Source of the DNA: Tenacibaculum sp. MAR_2010_89 | GTDB lineage: Bacteria > Bacteroidota > Bacteroidia > Flavobacteriales > Flavobacteriaceae | Length of the DNA stretch: 64,000 nt | Direction: 5' to 3' | Assembly: GCF_900105985.1 (NCBI RefSeq) | Contig: NZ_FNUB01000004.1 | Location: 37,501-101,500 of the forward strand | Part shown: in pieces, positions 55,125 to 63,755 of the stretch | Layout: each line of letters begins with the position of its first letter | How positions within the stretch are numbered: the stretch's first letter is position 1 | Translations under genes and position numbers: made by a program | The notes under the pieces: generated by a model | Database searches by the model: none | What the model saw: only the letters and a program-made list of their open reading frames with translations | What the model was told of the DNA's origin: nothing

Positions 55125-55800
55125 AATCACGTTTTATTTTATTTCTTAACACTATAATATCAGTAATATGAGTGTAAATAACTATTGGTACAATTACCCC
55201 AGCCAACAATATAATTGGAAAGTACGCTATTCCTCTGTTGGGTACTGAATATCCAAACTTTGTATAAAATAACTCTTGTGATAAAAACCCATTAGTCAAT
55301 ATAAATAGTATAAAAACCAACCCTATTATATTCCAATACAGCAATAATTTATCACTTATTTTTTTAAAATTTAATAAAATAACTAATACAATTGAAGTAA
55401 CACCAGGAATAATATCATAGTTCCATCCTTCATAAGTCATTTCAATAGGAATCCATTTATGTATTGCTAACTGAAATAATAAAAGTTCTACAGGAAATCG
55501 AAGAATATGAACAGCCGTACTCCATCGTAAATCTCTCTTTTGATAAACAACACTTCTATTAACCAGAAAAATGATAAAAAAAATTACAGGCAAAAGCACA
55601 AATAAAAATCTAGAAAAAACATCTCCTTCTTTAAAATGATATACTCCATTGTATGCCATTACAGAAATAAATACTATCCAAAAAATGATTAAAGCTTTAG
55701 TACTATTTTTTAATTGATTTGATTTTTCGAATAAGAAAAGAGCATAAAAAGTTATTATTAAAAAAGATACAGAAATATATATTGGTAAATTAGGAATCAT
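55108..55800 (-). CDS. Multi-pass membrane protein, function unknown
   Basis: 230 residues, with about seven transmembrane helices (for example YISVSFLIITFYALFLF, ALIIFWIVFISVMAYNGVYH, YFPIILLAGVIVPIVIYT). No catalytic motif recognised. It is next to a Crp/Fnr regulator gene on the same strand, 70 bases downstream of it, so the regulator may control it. Conserved as a hypothetical in Flavobacteria, as far as I can tell. Confidence 0.55.
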   Translation of the reverse strand: MIPNLPIYISVSFLIITFYALFLFEKSNQLKNSTKALIIFWIVFISVMAYNGVYHFKEGDVFSRFLFVLLPVIFFIIFLVNRSVVYQKRDLRWSTAVHILRFPVELLLFQLAIHKWIPIEMTYEGWNYDIIPGVTSIVLVILLNFKKISDKLLLYWNIIGLVFILFILTNGFLSQELFYTKFGYSVPNRGIAYFPIILLAGVIVPIVIYTHITDIIVLRNKIKRDLKKHH

Positions 55801-55870
55801 AATTCATAAAATTAGATATCCAAAAATAATCTACTACGTAAAAAAAAATCTTGTCATATGACAAGAAATA

Positions 55871-56449
55871 CTAGTTAGCTAACTCTTTTCTAATTCTACT
55901 TAACGATGTATCTGTTATTCCTAAAAAAGAAGCAATCTGCTTTAAAGGTGCTTTTTGGATAACTTCTGGTCTGTTTTTTAATAAGTTTTGATATCTATAA
56001 GTAGCAGTATCTGTTATCATTGCCAAACTTCTTTCTTTTAAGGCAAAGAAATTTTTAACCAAATGTTCTCTACCCCAGTCTCTATATTTTTCAAACTCAT
56101 TAAAGTGCTCATTAAAAACAGTAACGTGTTTACTCCACAAAATACAATCTGACAACGCTTGAATATATTCCTTAGATGGTAATTTTAAAAAAAATGAACT
56201 TTCTTCTATGATTAAACTGTTCTTTGAAAAAAAGTTAGTAGTAACCTCTTCTCCTTCATAATTTATAACAAATGAACGAATGAACCCATCAGTTATAAAA
56301 TAATATGCATCAGAAATTTGACCTGCTTTTAAGAGAAAATCTCCTTTTTTTACAGTAGTTTTTTTATACCCTGAAGCAATACTTTCTAACTCGTTTTTTG
56401 TAAAACCTATCCCTTCAAACTCTTTTAATAAAAGATCATTATCATTCAT
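55871..56449 (-). CDS. Crp/Fnr-family transcriptional regulator
   Basis: 192 residues. cNMP-binding-like domain ~15-120 (KGDFLLKAGQISDAYYFITD, GEEVTTNFFSKNSLIIEESS), then a C-terminal HTH (RPEVIQKAPLKQIASFLGIT). No Fnr-type Cys cluster is seen, so it is not an oxygen-sensing Fe-S Fnr, and the cyclic-nucleotide ligand residues are not conserved either. Divergent members of this group are common in Bacteroidota. The start is 2 bases from the end of holA on the same strand. Confidence 0.88.
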   Translation of the reverse strand: MNDNDLLLKEFEGIGFTKNELESIASGYKKTTVKKGDFLLKAGQISDAYYFITDGFIRSFVINYEGEEVTTNFFSKNSLIIEESSFFLKLPSKEYIQALSDCILWSKHVTVFNEHFNEFEKYRDWGREHLVKNFFALKERSLAMITDTATYRYQNLLKNRPEVIQKAPLKQIASFLGITDTSLSRIRKELAN

Positions 56450-56451
56450 TA

Positions 56452-57456
56452 TTAATGTAGAATTTTAAATAACAACTCTTTTAAAATGTCTGATTGTGGC
56501 ATAGCATTAGCTCCAACCCCCTTACTTTTAACATCTGCATCTCTTAATAACCCTATTATTTGAGACACTTTTCGCATGGGGTAATTTCGTCCTGCAGTAG
56601 CATAATCATCAACAAAATAAGGATTCACACCCAAAGTTTTAGCTACTGACCCTTTAGATTTATCTTTTAAACCATGATACATTAACATTTGTGTAAAAAA
56701 ACTATTCAATAATGAAATAGTCATTACTAAAGGATTATTCTTAGGGTTTTGAGCAAAGTAATTAATAATTCTATTAGCCTTAACCACATCTTTTTGACCT
56801 ACAGCTTTTCTTAACTCAAAGTTATTAAAGTCTTTAGATATTCCAATATTCTCTTCTATATGAGAAGGATTAATAATTGTTTCAGCTGGTAATACAGAAA
56901 TTAACTTATCTAATTCGTTACTTATTTTACTTAAATCTGTTCCTAAAAACTCAACCAACATCTGTGAAGCCTTAGGTTCAATATTGTATTTTTTTCCTCC
57001 TAAAACTTTACGAATCCAATCTGCAACTTGGTTTTCATACAACTTCTTGCTCTCGTAAATCAGGCCATTTTTAGCAATTGCTTTGTATGCCTTTTTACGT
57101 TTATCAAGTTTTTTGTATTTGTAATTAAAAACTAATACAGTAGTTGGCTGTGGATTACTGGCATAACTTTCAATTTTATCTATAGTCCTACTTAAATCTT
57201 GTGCTTCTTTTACGATAATTACTTGGCGATCTGCCATCATAGGATATCGTTTAGCTGATGATACTATTTCATCTATAGAAACATCTCTTCCATACATTAC
57301 TACTTGATTAAACCCTTTTTCAGATTCGTCCAAAACATTTTTTTCAATGTATTCAGAAATTTTATCAATATAATACGGTTCTTCACCCATTAAAAAATAA
57401 ATAGGCTTAAGAGCTCCGTTCTTTATATCATTAACTATATGTGTTACGTCGTTCAT
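56452..57456 (-). CDS. holA: DNA polymerase III subunit delta
   Basis: 334 residues. Clamp-loader delta: PIYFLMGEEPYYIDKISEYI near the start (Walker A not functional, as usual for delta), VSSAKRYPMMADRQVIIVKE, and the C-terminal collar domain with LGVNPYFVDDYATAGRNYPM. It opens the beta clamp for polymerase III. The gene precedes the Crp/Fnr gene by 2 bases. Confidence 0.93.
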   Translation of the reverse strand: MNDVTHIVNDIKNGALKPIYFLMGEEPYYIDKISEYIEKNVLDESEKGFNQVVMYGRDVSIDEIVSSAKRYPMMADRQVIIVKEAQDLSRTIDKIESYASNPQPTTVLVFNYKYKKLDKRKKAYKAIAKNGLIYESKKLYENQVADWIRKVLGGKKYNIEPKASQMLVEFLGTDLSKISNELDKLISVLPAETIINPSHIEENIGISKDFNNFELRKAVGQKDVVKANRIINYFAQNPKNNPLVMTISLLNSFFTQMLMYHGLKDKSKGSVAKTLGVNPYFVDDYATAGRNYPMRKVSQIIGLLRDADVKSKGVGANAMPQSDILKELLFKILH

Positions 57457-57512
57457 TTAAAATAAGTAAACAATTGAAAATTAAATATTGAAAGTTTTTA
57501 TATTTTTGACTA

Positions 57513-57956
57513 ATGCAAAAACTGAATTTACCTACATATCCTTTCAAGCTCAAAAGTAACGAAAATAAGACGCTTATTTTTGATAGTTTACGAAAAAAAT
57601 ACATGGTACTAACTCCTGAAGAATGGGTTCGTCAACATTTTGTTCAGTTTTTAATTAATGAAAAAAAATATCCAACAACTTTAATTGCAATTGAAAAACA
57701 ACTTACCATTAACAATTTAAAAAAACGTACGGACATTGTTATTTTTTCCCCTAACGGAACCCCTAATATAATTGTAGAGTGTAAGGCTCCAAAAGTAAAA
57801 ATAACACAAGCTACTTTTGATCAAATTGCTCGTTATAACCTAAAGCTAAATGCTCAATTTTTAATAGTTACCAATGGTTTGGAGCATTTTTATTGCATGT
57901 TAGATACCGAAAATGAACGTTATATCTTTTTAAAAGATATTCCTTCATATAATTAA
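57513..57956 (+). CDS. HsdR N-terminal (PD-(D/E)XK nuclease-like) protein
   Basis: 147 residues. PEEWVRQHFVQFLINEKKYP, KRTDIVIFSPNGTPNIIVEC and KAPKVKITQATFDQIARYNL are the N-terminal type I restriction-enzyme R domain, with the nuclease core Asp of RTDIVIF and Glu-x-Lys of VECKAP. No helicase domain and no HsdM/HsdS are adjacent, so this is a stand-alone nuclease-like protein found singly in many Bacteroidota. Target unknown. TATTTTTG at 57501-57508 could serve as a -7 box, but TTG spacing is 24. Confidence 0.85.
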   Translation: MQKLNLPTYPFKLKSNENKTLIFDSLRKKYMVLTPEEWVRQHFVQFLINEKKYPTTLIAIEKQLTINNLKKRTDIVIFSPNGTPNIIVECKAPKVKITQATFDQIARYNLKLNAQFLIVTNGLEHFYCMLDTENERYIFLKDIPSYN

Positions 57957-57967
57957 TATTGTTCTCC

Positions 57968-58525
57968 ATGGCTTTTAACTTAACAACTGAATTAACATCA
58001 ATAGTAGAGAATGATTCTTGGATGCTTAACATTTTAAAAATAGTAAGAGATTTAAATTTAACTGACTGCTGGATTGGTGCTGGTTTTGTAAGAAATAAAA
58101 TATGGGATTATAAGCACAACAAAGAAAGGTCTTTATTAAATGACATTGATGTTATTTATTTTGATAATAATTCATTTACTAAAAATGATGATTTCATAAT
58201 TGAAGCTAAATTAACAAACATAAACTCAACCTTAAATTGGTCAGTAAAAAATCAATTTAGAATGCATACTAGAAATGGTCATCCTCCTTATAAAAACTGT
58301 GAACATGCAATTTCATTTTGGCCTGAAACTGCAACCTCAATTGCTATACGCATAAACACTAATAATAAAATTGAATTTATTGCACCTTATGGTTTAAGTG
58401 ATTTATTTAACCTTATAGTTAAACCAACTCCAAATTTTAATTTAACAGTTTATAGAAAAAGAATAAATGAAAAGTCTTGGAGAAAAAAATGGCCTCTATT
58501 ATCTTTTTATAATTATATAGAATAG
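57968..58525 (+). CDS. Nucleotidyltransferase-family protein
   Basis: 185 residues from the ATG at 57968 (a TTG at 57959 adds three residues). Pattern of the nucleotidyltransferase family related to PF06042: CWIGAGFVRNKIWD, LLNDIDVIYFDNN (metal-binding Asp-x-Asp in NDIDV), NQFRMHTRNGHPPYKNCEHA and FIAPYGLSDLFNLIVKPTPN. These transfer a nucleotide to an unknown acceptor. Located 11 bases after the HsdR-N gene on the same strand. Confidence 0.85.
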   Translation: MAFNLTTELTSIVENDSWMLNILKIVRDLNLTDCWIGAGFVRNKIWDYKHNKERSLLNDIDVIYFDNNSFTKNDDFIIEAKLTNINSTLNWSVKNQFRMHTRNGHPPYKNCEHAISFWPETATSIAIRINTNNKIEFIAPYGLSDLFNLIVKPTPNFNLTVYRKRINEKSWRKKWPLLSFYNYIE

Positions 58526-58629
58526 TTTTTATTCTTCTTTTCAATAACTGTATTTGATTCAACAATGATAGATTCAAATTAACAAATTATTACCTTTTAA
58601 AACCACTTTAAAAGTGTAAGTTTGCGAAC

Positions 58630-59628
58630 TTGAAAACTGCAATAGTCATATTAAATTGGAACGGTAAAAAGCTTTTAGAACAGTTTTTACCATCTGTCGT
58701 AAATTTTAGTGAAAATGAAGCTGAAGTATATGTAGCCGATAATGCTTCTACAGATGATTCTATTCAATATATCCAAACTTATTATCCATCAGTGAAAATT
58801 GTTAAAAACACAACTAATGGTGGTTATGCAAAAGGCTATAACGATGCCTTAAATTTTATAGATGCTGATATTTATTGTTTATTAAATTCAGACATTGAGG
58901 TTACTCAAAACTGGCTAACTCCTATTTTAGAAGTTTTTAAGAATGATAAAAATACTGCTATTATTCAACCTAAACTGCTAGATTTTAAAGATAAAAACAA
59001 ATTTGAATATGCAGGAGCTGGTGGTGGTTTTATTGATTTATTTGGATATCCTTATTGTCGCGGACGTGTTTTTAATAATTTAGAAACTGATACTGGTCAA
59101 TTTAACGATACTACTTCAATATTCTGGGCTTCTGGAGCATGTATGTTTATTCGTTCTGAAGTATACCATAACTTAGACGGTTTTGACGAAGATTATTTTG
59201 CGCATCAAGAAGAAATTGACTTATGCTGGCGTGCTCAAAATGAAGGTTATCAAATTAAATATGTTGGTCTTTCTACAGTTTATCATGTTGGTGGAGCTAC
59301 TTTGCAAGAGAGCAATCCACATAAAACATTTTTAAACTTCAGAAATAGTTTACTAAACGTTGTTAAGAATGTACCAAAGCAATGGTTTTTATTTGTTGTT
59401 TTTTCTCGTTTAGTTTTAGATGGTATAGCAGGACTTAAATTTCTTTTAGAATTAAGGCCAATACATACCTTGGCAATTTTAAAAGCTCATTTTAGTTTCT
59501 ACGCTAATTTTTTTAAGTTTTTAGGAAAGCGACGTACTCTACAAAAAAAATCAAATTACAACCTACATACTTCTATTGTTTGGCAGTATTTTGGTTTAGG
59601 TAGAAAAAAGTTTAAAGACTTACATTAA
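58630..59628 (+). CDS. Glycosyltransferase family 2 protein
   Basis: 332 residues. The start is a TTG at 58630; the conserved TAIVILNWNG N-terminus begins right after it and no ATG or GTG in frame lies closer. GT2 fold with VADNASTDDSI (nucleotide-sugar binding), YCLLNSDIEVT (DxD-like metal site) and GFDEDYFAHQEEIDLCWRAQ. Two late hydrophobic helices suggest membrane association. Typical of rhamnosyl- or related transferases of surface polysaccharides. TAAGTTTG at 58617 resembles a -7 box only a few bases before the start, which would make the transcript leaderless. Confidence 0.88.
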   Translation: MKTAIVILNWNGKKLLEQFLPSVVNFSENEAEVYVADNASTDDSIQYIQTYYPSVKIVKNTTNGGYAKGYNDALNFIDADIYCLLNSDIEVTQNWLTPILEVFKNDKNTAIIQPKLLDFKDKNKFEYAGAGGGFIDLFGYPYCRGRVFNNLETDTGQFNDTTSIFWASGACMFIRSEVYHNLDGFDEDYFAHQEEIDLCWRAQNEGYQIKYVGLSTVYHVGGATLQESNPHKTFLNFRNSLLNVVKNVPKQWFLFVVFSRLVLDGIAGLKFLLELRPIHTLAILKAHFSFYANFFKFLGKRRTLQKKSNYNLHTSIVWQYFGLGRKKFKDLH

Positions 59629-59632
59629 ACTA

Positions 59633-60253
59633 TTACAAAATATCTAAACTTCCTTTACCTTCTCTTATTACTTCAGGATAATCATCAGTTAAATCAATCA
59701 CTGTTGAAGCGTAATTATCTCCATAACCTCCATCAACTACAACATCTACAATATTTTGCCATTTTTCAAAAATTAACTCAGGATCAGTTGTGTATTCTAT
59801 AATTTCATCTTCATCATGAATTGAAGTAGAAACAATTGGGTTTCCAAGAGCTTCTACAATAGCCCTTGCTATTGTATTATCTGGAACTCGAATACCTACA
59901 GTTTTTCGTTTTTTAAATACTTTTGGTAATGAATTACTTCCCGGTAAAATAAAAGTATAAGGTCCTGGTAATGCTCTTTTTAATATTTTATATGTAGGTG
60001 TGTTAATTTGCTTTACATAATCAGATAAGTGACTCAAATCATTACATATAAATGAAAAATTAGCCTTTTCTAATTTTACACCTTTAATTTTAGCTATTTT
60101 TTCTAAAGCTTTTGTGTTTGTTATATCACATCCTAATCCATAAACGGTATCGGTAGGATAAATTATTATACCTCCATTTTGTAAAACCTTTACAACCTTG
60201 CTTATTTCTTTTGGATTAGGGTTTTCATTATATAACTTAATAAACTGTGCCAT
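59633..60253 (-). CDS. YciO/YrdC/Sua5-family protein, YciO-like
   Basis: 206 residues, the size of E. coli YciO. PTDTVYGLGCDITNTKALEK and LPGPYTFILPGSNSLPKVFK, KTVGIRVPDNTIARAIVEAL, GNPIVSTSIH and the C-terminal STVIDLTDDYPEVIREGKG match YciO subfamily features closely. The SUA5/YrdC fold binds ATP, threonine and bicarbonate to make threonylcarbamoyl-AMP for tRNA t6A. YciO homologues are weaker or different in activity, so the t6A role is not assured. Confidence 0.87.
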   Translation of the reverse strand: MAQFIKLYNENPNPKEISKVVKVLQNGGIIIYPTDTVYGLGCDITNTKALEKIAKIKGVKLEKANFSFICNDLSHLSDYVKQINTPTYKILKRALPGPYTFILPGSNSLPKVFKKRKTVGIRVPDNTIARAIVEALGNPIVSTSIHDEDEIIEYTTDPELIFEKWQNIVDVVVDGGYGDNYASTVIDLTDDYPEVIREGKGSLDIL

Positions 60254-60318
60254 ACTATAAACGTACTATATTATACATAAAACTCAATATTTGTCATTTT
60301 TAAATTTTAGATTACATA

Positions 60319-60810
60319 TTAATAGTTATCAAAATCAAAATCATCTAAGCTTTCAAATTCGTCTTTAAAATCATCATTAAGACCTGAATGTATATCTTCA
60401 GCTTTAAATTCTTTGTCAGGAGCTTCAGTTGGAACTTCACCTACAGATAATATTACTTTGTTTTCAGAAATATTTTCATCAGTTTGATCTATTAATTCAA
60501 TATAGAAAGTCCACATATGTAAAAAGTCATATACATAAATAAGCTTATCATTTGTATTACGCAACGTTTCGTGCACCATACAAATTGCCATTGACAAACC
60601 TTCTCCTGCCTCTGCCATATTAAACAATGGAATTTCCTCTCCTTGGTTCCACTCTTCATCTGTACGATAAAAAGAAGCCATTTCTTGCCCATCAAAACCA
60701 AATGCTTTAGCTACTGAAAAATGTAATTCTTCCAAAGATTTCTTTTCATCAATCAACAAAGTTCTTATTACATCTTCTTGTGTATCTAATATTGCACGTA
60801 CTTTATACAT
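60319..60810 (-). CDS. Plasmid pRiA4b ORF-3-like family protein
   Basis: 163 residues. Features of the pRiA4b ORF-3-like family (IS1096 passenger TnpR type): VRAILDTQEDVIRTLLIDEK, LEELHFSVAKAFGFDGQEMA, FYRTDEEWNQGEEIPLFNMA, LIYVYDFLHMWTFYIELIDQ. An acidic tail follows (DDFKDEFESLDDFDFDNY). Cytosolic; found as a conserved single gene in Flavobacteria despite the plasmid name. Its promoter shares an 18-base palindrome with the divergent thioesterase gene. Confidence 0.88.
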   Translation of the reverse strand: MYKVRAILDTQEDVIRTLLIDEKKSLEELHFSVAKAFGFDGQEMASFYRTDEEWNQGEEIPLFNMAEAGEGLSMAICMVHETLRNTNDKLIYVYDFLHMWTFYIELIDQTDENISENKVILSVGEVPTEAPDKEFKAEDIHSGLNDDFKDEFESLDDFDFDNY

Positions 60811-60814
60811 TCTC

Positions 60815-60848
60815 TTGTTTTTTATGGGTACAAAAATACGTATTTTTG
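60815..60848 (+). promoter_or_regulatory. Promoter of the thioesterase operon, overlapping the divergent one
   Basis: TTG at 60815-60817, a 23-base spacer and TATTTTTG at 60841-60848 serve the plus strand. CAAAAATACGTATTTTTG (60831-60848) is a perfect palindrome, so the minus strand has the same -7 box face to face, 20 bases before its ATG at 60810. Confidence 0.65.
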
Positions 60849-60872
60849 GGTGATTTTACTCTAGCATTTATT

Positions 60873-61292
60873 ATGGATAAGCAACAGACTCTTGATAAAC
60901 TTAATAGTTTTAATAAAAACACCCTAATGGAGACTTTAAATATTGAGTTTACAGACGTAGGTGATGATTTTTTAACCGCAAAAATGCCTGTTAATTCTAA
61001 AGTTCACCAGCCCTATGGTATTTTACATGGAGGAGCTACTGCTGCATTAGCTGAAACTGTTGGTAGTTGTGCTTCTGGCTTTTTATTTATTGATACTAAA
61101 ACTCAAATTGCCAAAGGACTAGAACTTAGTATTAACCATATTAAAAGCAAAAAAGAAGGAATTGTTTTTGCCACTGCAAAACCAATTCACAGGGGTAAAA
61201 CTACTCATTTATGGGAAGTTAAAATTGTTGATGAATATCATAACCTAATTTCTATTTGTAAAATCACTAATATTATATTAGCAAAAAAATAA
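60873..61292 (+). CDS. Hotdog-fold thioesterase, PaaI/MenI-like
   Basis: 139 residues from the ATG at 60873; the longer reading from 60780 runs through the promoter. Hotdog thioesterase motif HQPYGILHGGATAALAETVG (catalytic Glu/Asp in the helix) and SINHIKSKKEGIVFATAKPI. It lies first in an operon with an alpha/beta hydrolase and isochorismate synthase, which suggests 1,4-dihydroxy-2-naphthoyl-CoA thioesterase activity in menaquinone synthesis (inference from context). Stop overlaps the next start (ATAATGA). Confidence 0.85.
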   Translation: MDKQQTLDKLNSFNKNTLMETLNIEFTDVGDDFLTAKMPVNSKVHQPYGILHGGATAALAETVGSCASGFLFIDTKTQIAKGLELSINHIKSKKEGIVFATAKPIHRGKTTHLWEVKIVDEYHNLISICKITNIILAKK

Positions 61293-62143
61293 TGAGAAGA
61301 CTTAAAAAATTTCTTAAAATAACAAGTATCATTTTTTGTTTTCTTTTAATAGGAGTCTATACACTTTTTGTTTATTTTTCTTCTCCTGATTCAGATAAAG
61401 ATTTACTAGAAAAGTTTGATAAGTTTCCTCAAAAACCAATTATACAACATCAAAAATATAAAAACTTTAATTACAGAACTCTAAAAATTATTAAAGATAC
61501 TAATTTACCTACGTTAGTATTTATTCATGGGACTATTGGGTCATGTAGTAATTTTGTTAAATATATGTCTGATAACGAACTACTAGAAAAGTTCAATATG
61601 ATTTCTTATGATCGAATTGGGTATAATTACAACGATAAATATCATGTTCAAGAAAGTATTTCTTTTGAAAAAGACTTGGTTGAAGATTTAGTTAAAAACA
61701 TTCCTTCAGAAAAAACAATACTCGTTGGCTATTCCTATGGAGGTCCTATAGCCTTAGCTGTAAAAAAGAAACTTAATAAAATTATACTATTAGCTCCTGC
61801 GGTACATAGTAAGGTAGAACCTATGCCTTGGGCTTTAAATTTTTATAAATGGAAATTAACTAGGTGGTTAGTTCCTAAAATATGGAAGGAAGCTTCTAAA
61901 GAAAAGATTTCTCATATTAGAGACTTACAGAATTTTGAACAAAACTGGAAATCTACAGCTAATACAATTACTAGTATTCATGGTAATTCTGATTGGATTG
62001 TTCCTTATAGTAATTCTGAATTTTTACAAAATCAGTTCCCTAAGGAACAATTTGAATTAATCACAATTCAAAACGCTGGTCATGATTTAGTTTGGAGTGA
62101 ATTTCCAATTATTAAACAACAACTTTTAAATTTATCAAATTGA
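61292..62143 (+). CDS. Membrane-anchored alpha/beta hydrolase
   Basis: 283 residues. N-terminal helix ~10-30 (ITSIIFCFLLIGVYTLFVYF), then the hydrolase fold: LVFIHGTIGSCSNF (oxyanion), VGYSYGGPIA (nucleophilic Ser ~152), IHGNSDWIVPYSN (acid Asp) and the late His of NAGHDLVWSEF. It sits between the thioesterase and isochorismate synthase genes. MenH is also an alpha/beta hydrolase, but it is soluble and has no N-terminal anchor, so a menaquinone step for this protein is not shown. Overlaps the preceding stop and the following start by a few bases. Confidence 0.85.
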   Translation: MRRLKKFLKITSIIFCFLLIGVYTLFVYFSSPDSDKDLLEKFDKFPQKPIIQHQKYKNFNYRTLKIIKDTNLPTLVFIHGTIGSCSNFVKYMSDNELLEKFNMISYDRIGYNYNDKYHVQESISFEKDLVEDLVKNIPSEKTILVGYSYGGPIALAVKKKLNKIILLAPAVHSKVEPMPWALNFYKWKLTRWLVPKIWKEASKEKISHIRDLQNFEQNWKSTANTITSIHGNSDWIVPYSNSEFLQNQFPKEQFELITIQNAGHDLVWSEFPIIKQQLLNLSN

Positions 62144-63177
62144 GCATTTTTATCCATATTGAAAAATCCTTTAAAGAAGGACTTCCTTTTGTTTCATATA
62201 GAAAACCTAATAGTAAAAAGATTAGCGCGTTTTTTCAAAAAGATACTTCTTTAAACATTATTGATGAATATTCAAATAGTGGATTTGTTTTTGCCCCATT
62301 TAATAATACTGATGATGCTATTTTTATTCCAAAAGAATCATCTATCTATATAGAAGAAGAACAACCTATATTTGATTTTAAACTACATCCTAAAAATACT
62401 TCAATTAACTATTTATCTAAAGAAAATCATATTGATTTAGTAAAAAAAGGAATTGACGCTATTAATAATAATGACTTTCAAAAAGTTGTTTTATCAAGAA
62501 AGGAACTTGTTGAATTGGAAAATTTTGATTGTTTAGTTGTTTTTAAAAACCTGCTATCTATTTACGCCAATGCAATGGTATATGTTTGGTTTCATCCAAA
62601 GGTAGGTTTATGGCTTGGCGCTACTCCTGAAACACTTGTTAAAATAGATGGAAATTCATTTGAAACAATGTCACTTGCTGGTACACAACCCTACCAAGAA
62701 AATGAAAATGCAATTTGGAATCAGAAAGAAATTGATGAACAACAATTTGTTACTGATTATATAGTTGAAAAATTAACTCCAATAAGTGAAAGCATACATA
62801 CAGGTAAAACAGAAACCATAAAGGCAGGGAGTATTTTACATTTAAAAACAAAAATAACAGGAACTTTTAAAGTTAAAAACTCTAAACTCATTGCTGCTTT
62901 ACATCCAACTCCTGCCGTTTGTGGGTTACCAAAAGAAGAGTCTAAAAATTTTATTCTTAAAAATGAGCTCTATAAACGATCATATTACACAGGTTTTCTT
63001 GGCGAATTAAATAACAACGAAAAACAAACTCAGCTTTTTGTTAATTTACGTTGTATGCAAATTATAAGTAACAATGCTATTATTTATATAGGAGGAGGAA
63101 TTACTAAAGATAGTATTCCTGAAAAAGAATGGGAAGAAACTGTAGCAAAAGCTTTGGTTATGAAAAAAGTTCTATAA
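62140..63177 (+). CDS. menF: Isochorismate synthase (chorismate-binding enzyme)
   Basis: 345 residues from a TTG start at 62140 that overlaps the preceding TGA as TTGA; translation should be coupled. Chorismate-binding domain from ~110: FQKVVLSRKELVELENFDCL, WLGATPETLVKIDGNSFETM, SLAGTQPY, LHPTPAVCGLPKEESKNFIL and RSYYTGFLGEL. Expected to convert chorismate to isochorismate, the first step of menaquinone or siderophore synthesis. Menaquinone is more likely, as Flavobacteria respire with it. EntC- and MenF-type enzymes are not separable here. Confidence 0.85.
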   Translation: MSIFIHIEKSFKEGLPFVSYRKPNSKKISAFFQKDTSLNIIDEYSNSGFVFAPFNNTDDAIFIPKESSIYIEEEQPIFDFKLHPKNTSINYLSKENHIDLVKKGIDAINNNDFQKVVLSRKELVELENFDCLVVFKNLLSIYANAMVYVWFHPKVGLWLGATPETLVKIDGNSFETMSLAGTQPYQENENAIWNQKEIDEQQFVTDYIVEKLTPISESIHTGKTETIKAGSILHLKTKITGTFKVKNSKLIAALHPTPAVCGLPKEESKNFILKNELYKRSYYTGFLGELNNNEKQTQLFVNLRCMQIISNNAIIYIGGGITKDSIPEKEWEETVAKALVMKKVL

Positions 63178-63178
63178 A

Positions 63179-63216
63179 AAAACCACCAAATTAAACATAA
63201 GTTATTGGTGGTTTTA
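63179..63216. terminator. Terminator between menF-like and DUF3276 genes
   Basis: AAACCACCAA pairs with TTGGTGGTTT around a 14-base loop, with A and T runs, between convergent genes. Confidence 0.8.
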
Positions 63217-63311
63217 TTGTGTAAATTGAATTTGAATTGAAATTTTAAAGTCTAAATACAACACAGAATAAAAGTCTCTGTCAAATCTTTAAACTAAAGT
63301 AACTTCAGTAC

Positions 63312-63674
63312 TTATATATCATCAAAAGAAACATCTGTAAAACTATCAGTTGATGCTTCAGCTACAGCTTCAGTTTCTTCCTTTTTGTAATCTTTTTGGT
63401 GACGTTCACTAATAACTTCTTCACCTTTTTCTTTTACTATATAATCAGTAGCTTTATCTAACATTTCTCTAAAGTCAGAAAAATCTTCTTTGTATAAGTA
63501 AATTTTATGTTTTTGGTAATGAAAAGAACCATCATCATGAGTAAATTTCTTACTTTCTGTAATAGTTAAATAGTAATCATCTGCTTTTGTAGACCTAACA
63601 TCAAAAAAATAGGTTCTTCTTCCAGCTCTTAAAACCTGTGAAAAAATTTCTTCTTGTTCAACTCTCTCGCTCAT
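63312..63674 (-). CDS. DUF3276/PUR-family nucleic-acid-binding protein
   Basis: 120 residues. The PUR-type pattern is clear: VLRAGRRTYFFDVRSTKADD, YYLTITESKKFTHDDGSFHY and KHKIYLYKEDFSDFREMLDK, ending in an acidic tail (EETEAVAEASTDSFTDVSFD). PUR-domain proteins of Bacteroidota bind single-stranded DNA or RNA; the biological role is not settled. Monocistronic, followed by the truncated ABC exporter gene on the same strand upstream. Confidence 0.9.
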   Translation of the reverse strand: MSERVEQEEIFSQVLRAGRRTYFFDVRSTKADDYYLTITESKKFTHDDGSFHYQKHKIYLYKEDFSDFREMLDKATDYIVKEKGEEVISERHQKDYKKEETEAVAEASTDSFTDVSFDDI

Positions 63675-63755
63675 AATTCTTGTCTTAAGTAATAGTTGTT
63701 TGTTTAAATTTGCTCAACAAATCTAACAAAATATTTTAGGTAACAATACGAAACC

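Noticed and set aside
57513..57956. Type I restriction system
   Set aside because: Only the N-terminal nuclease-like domain is present; helicase, HsdM and HsdS are absent in the window.
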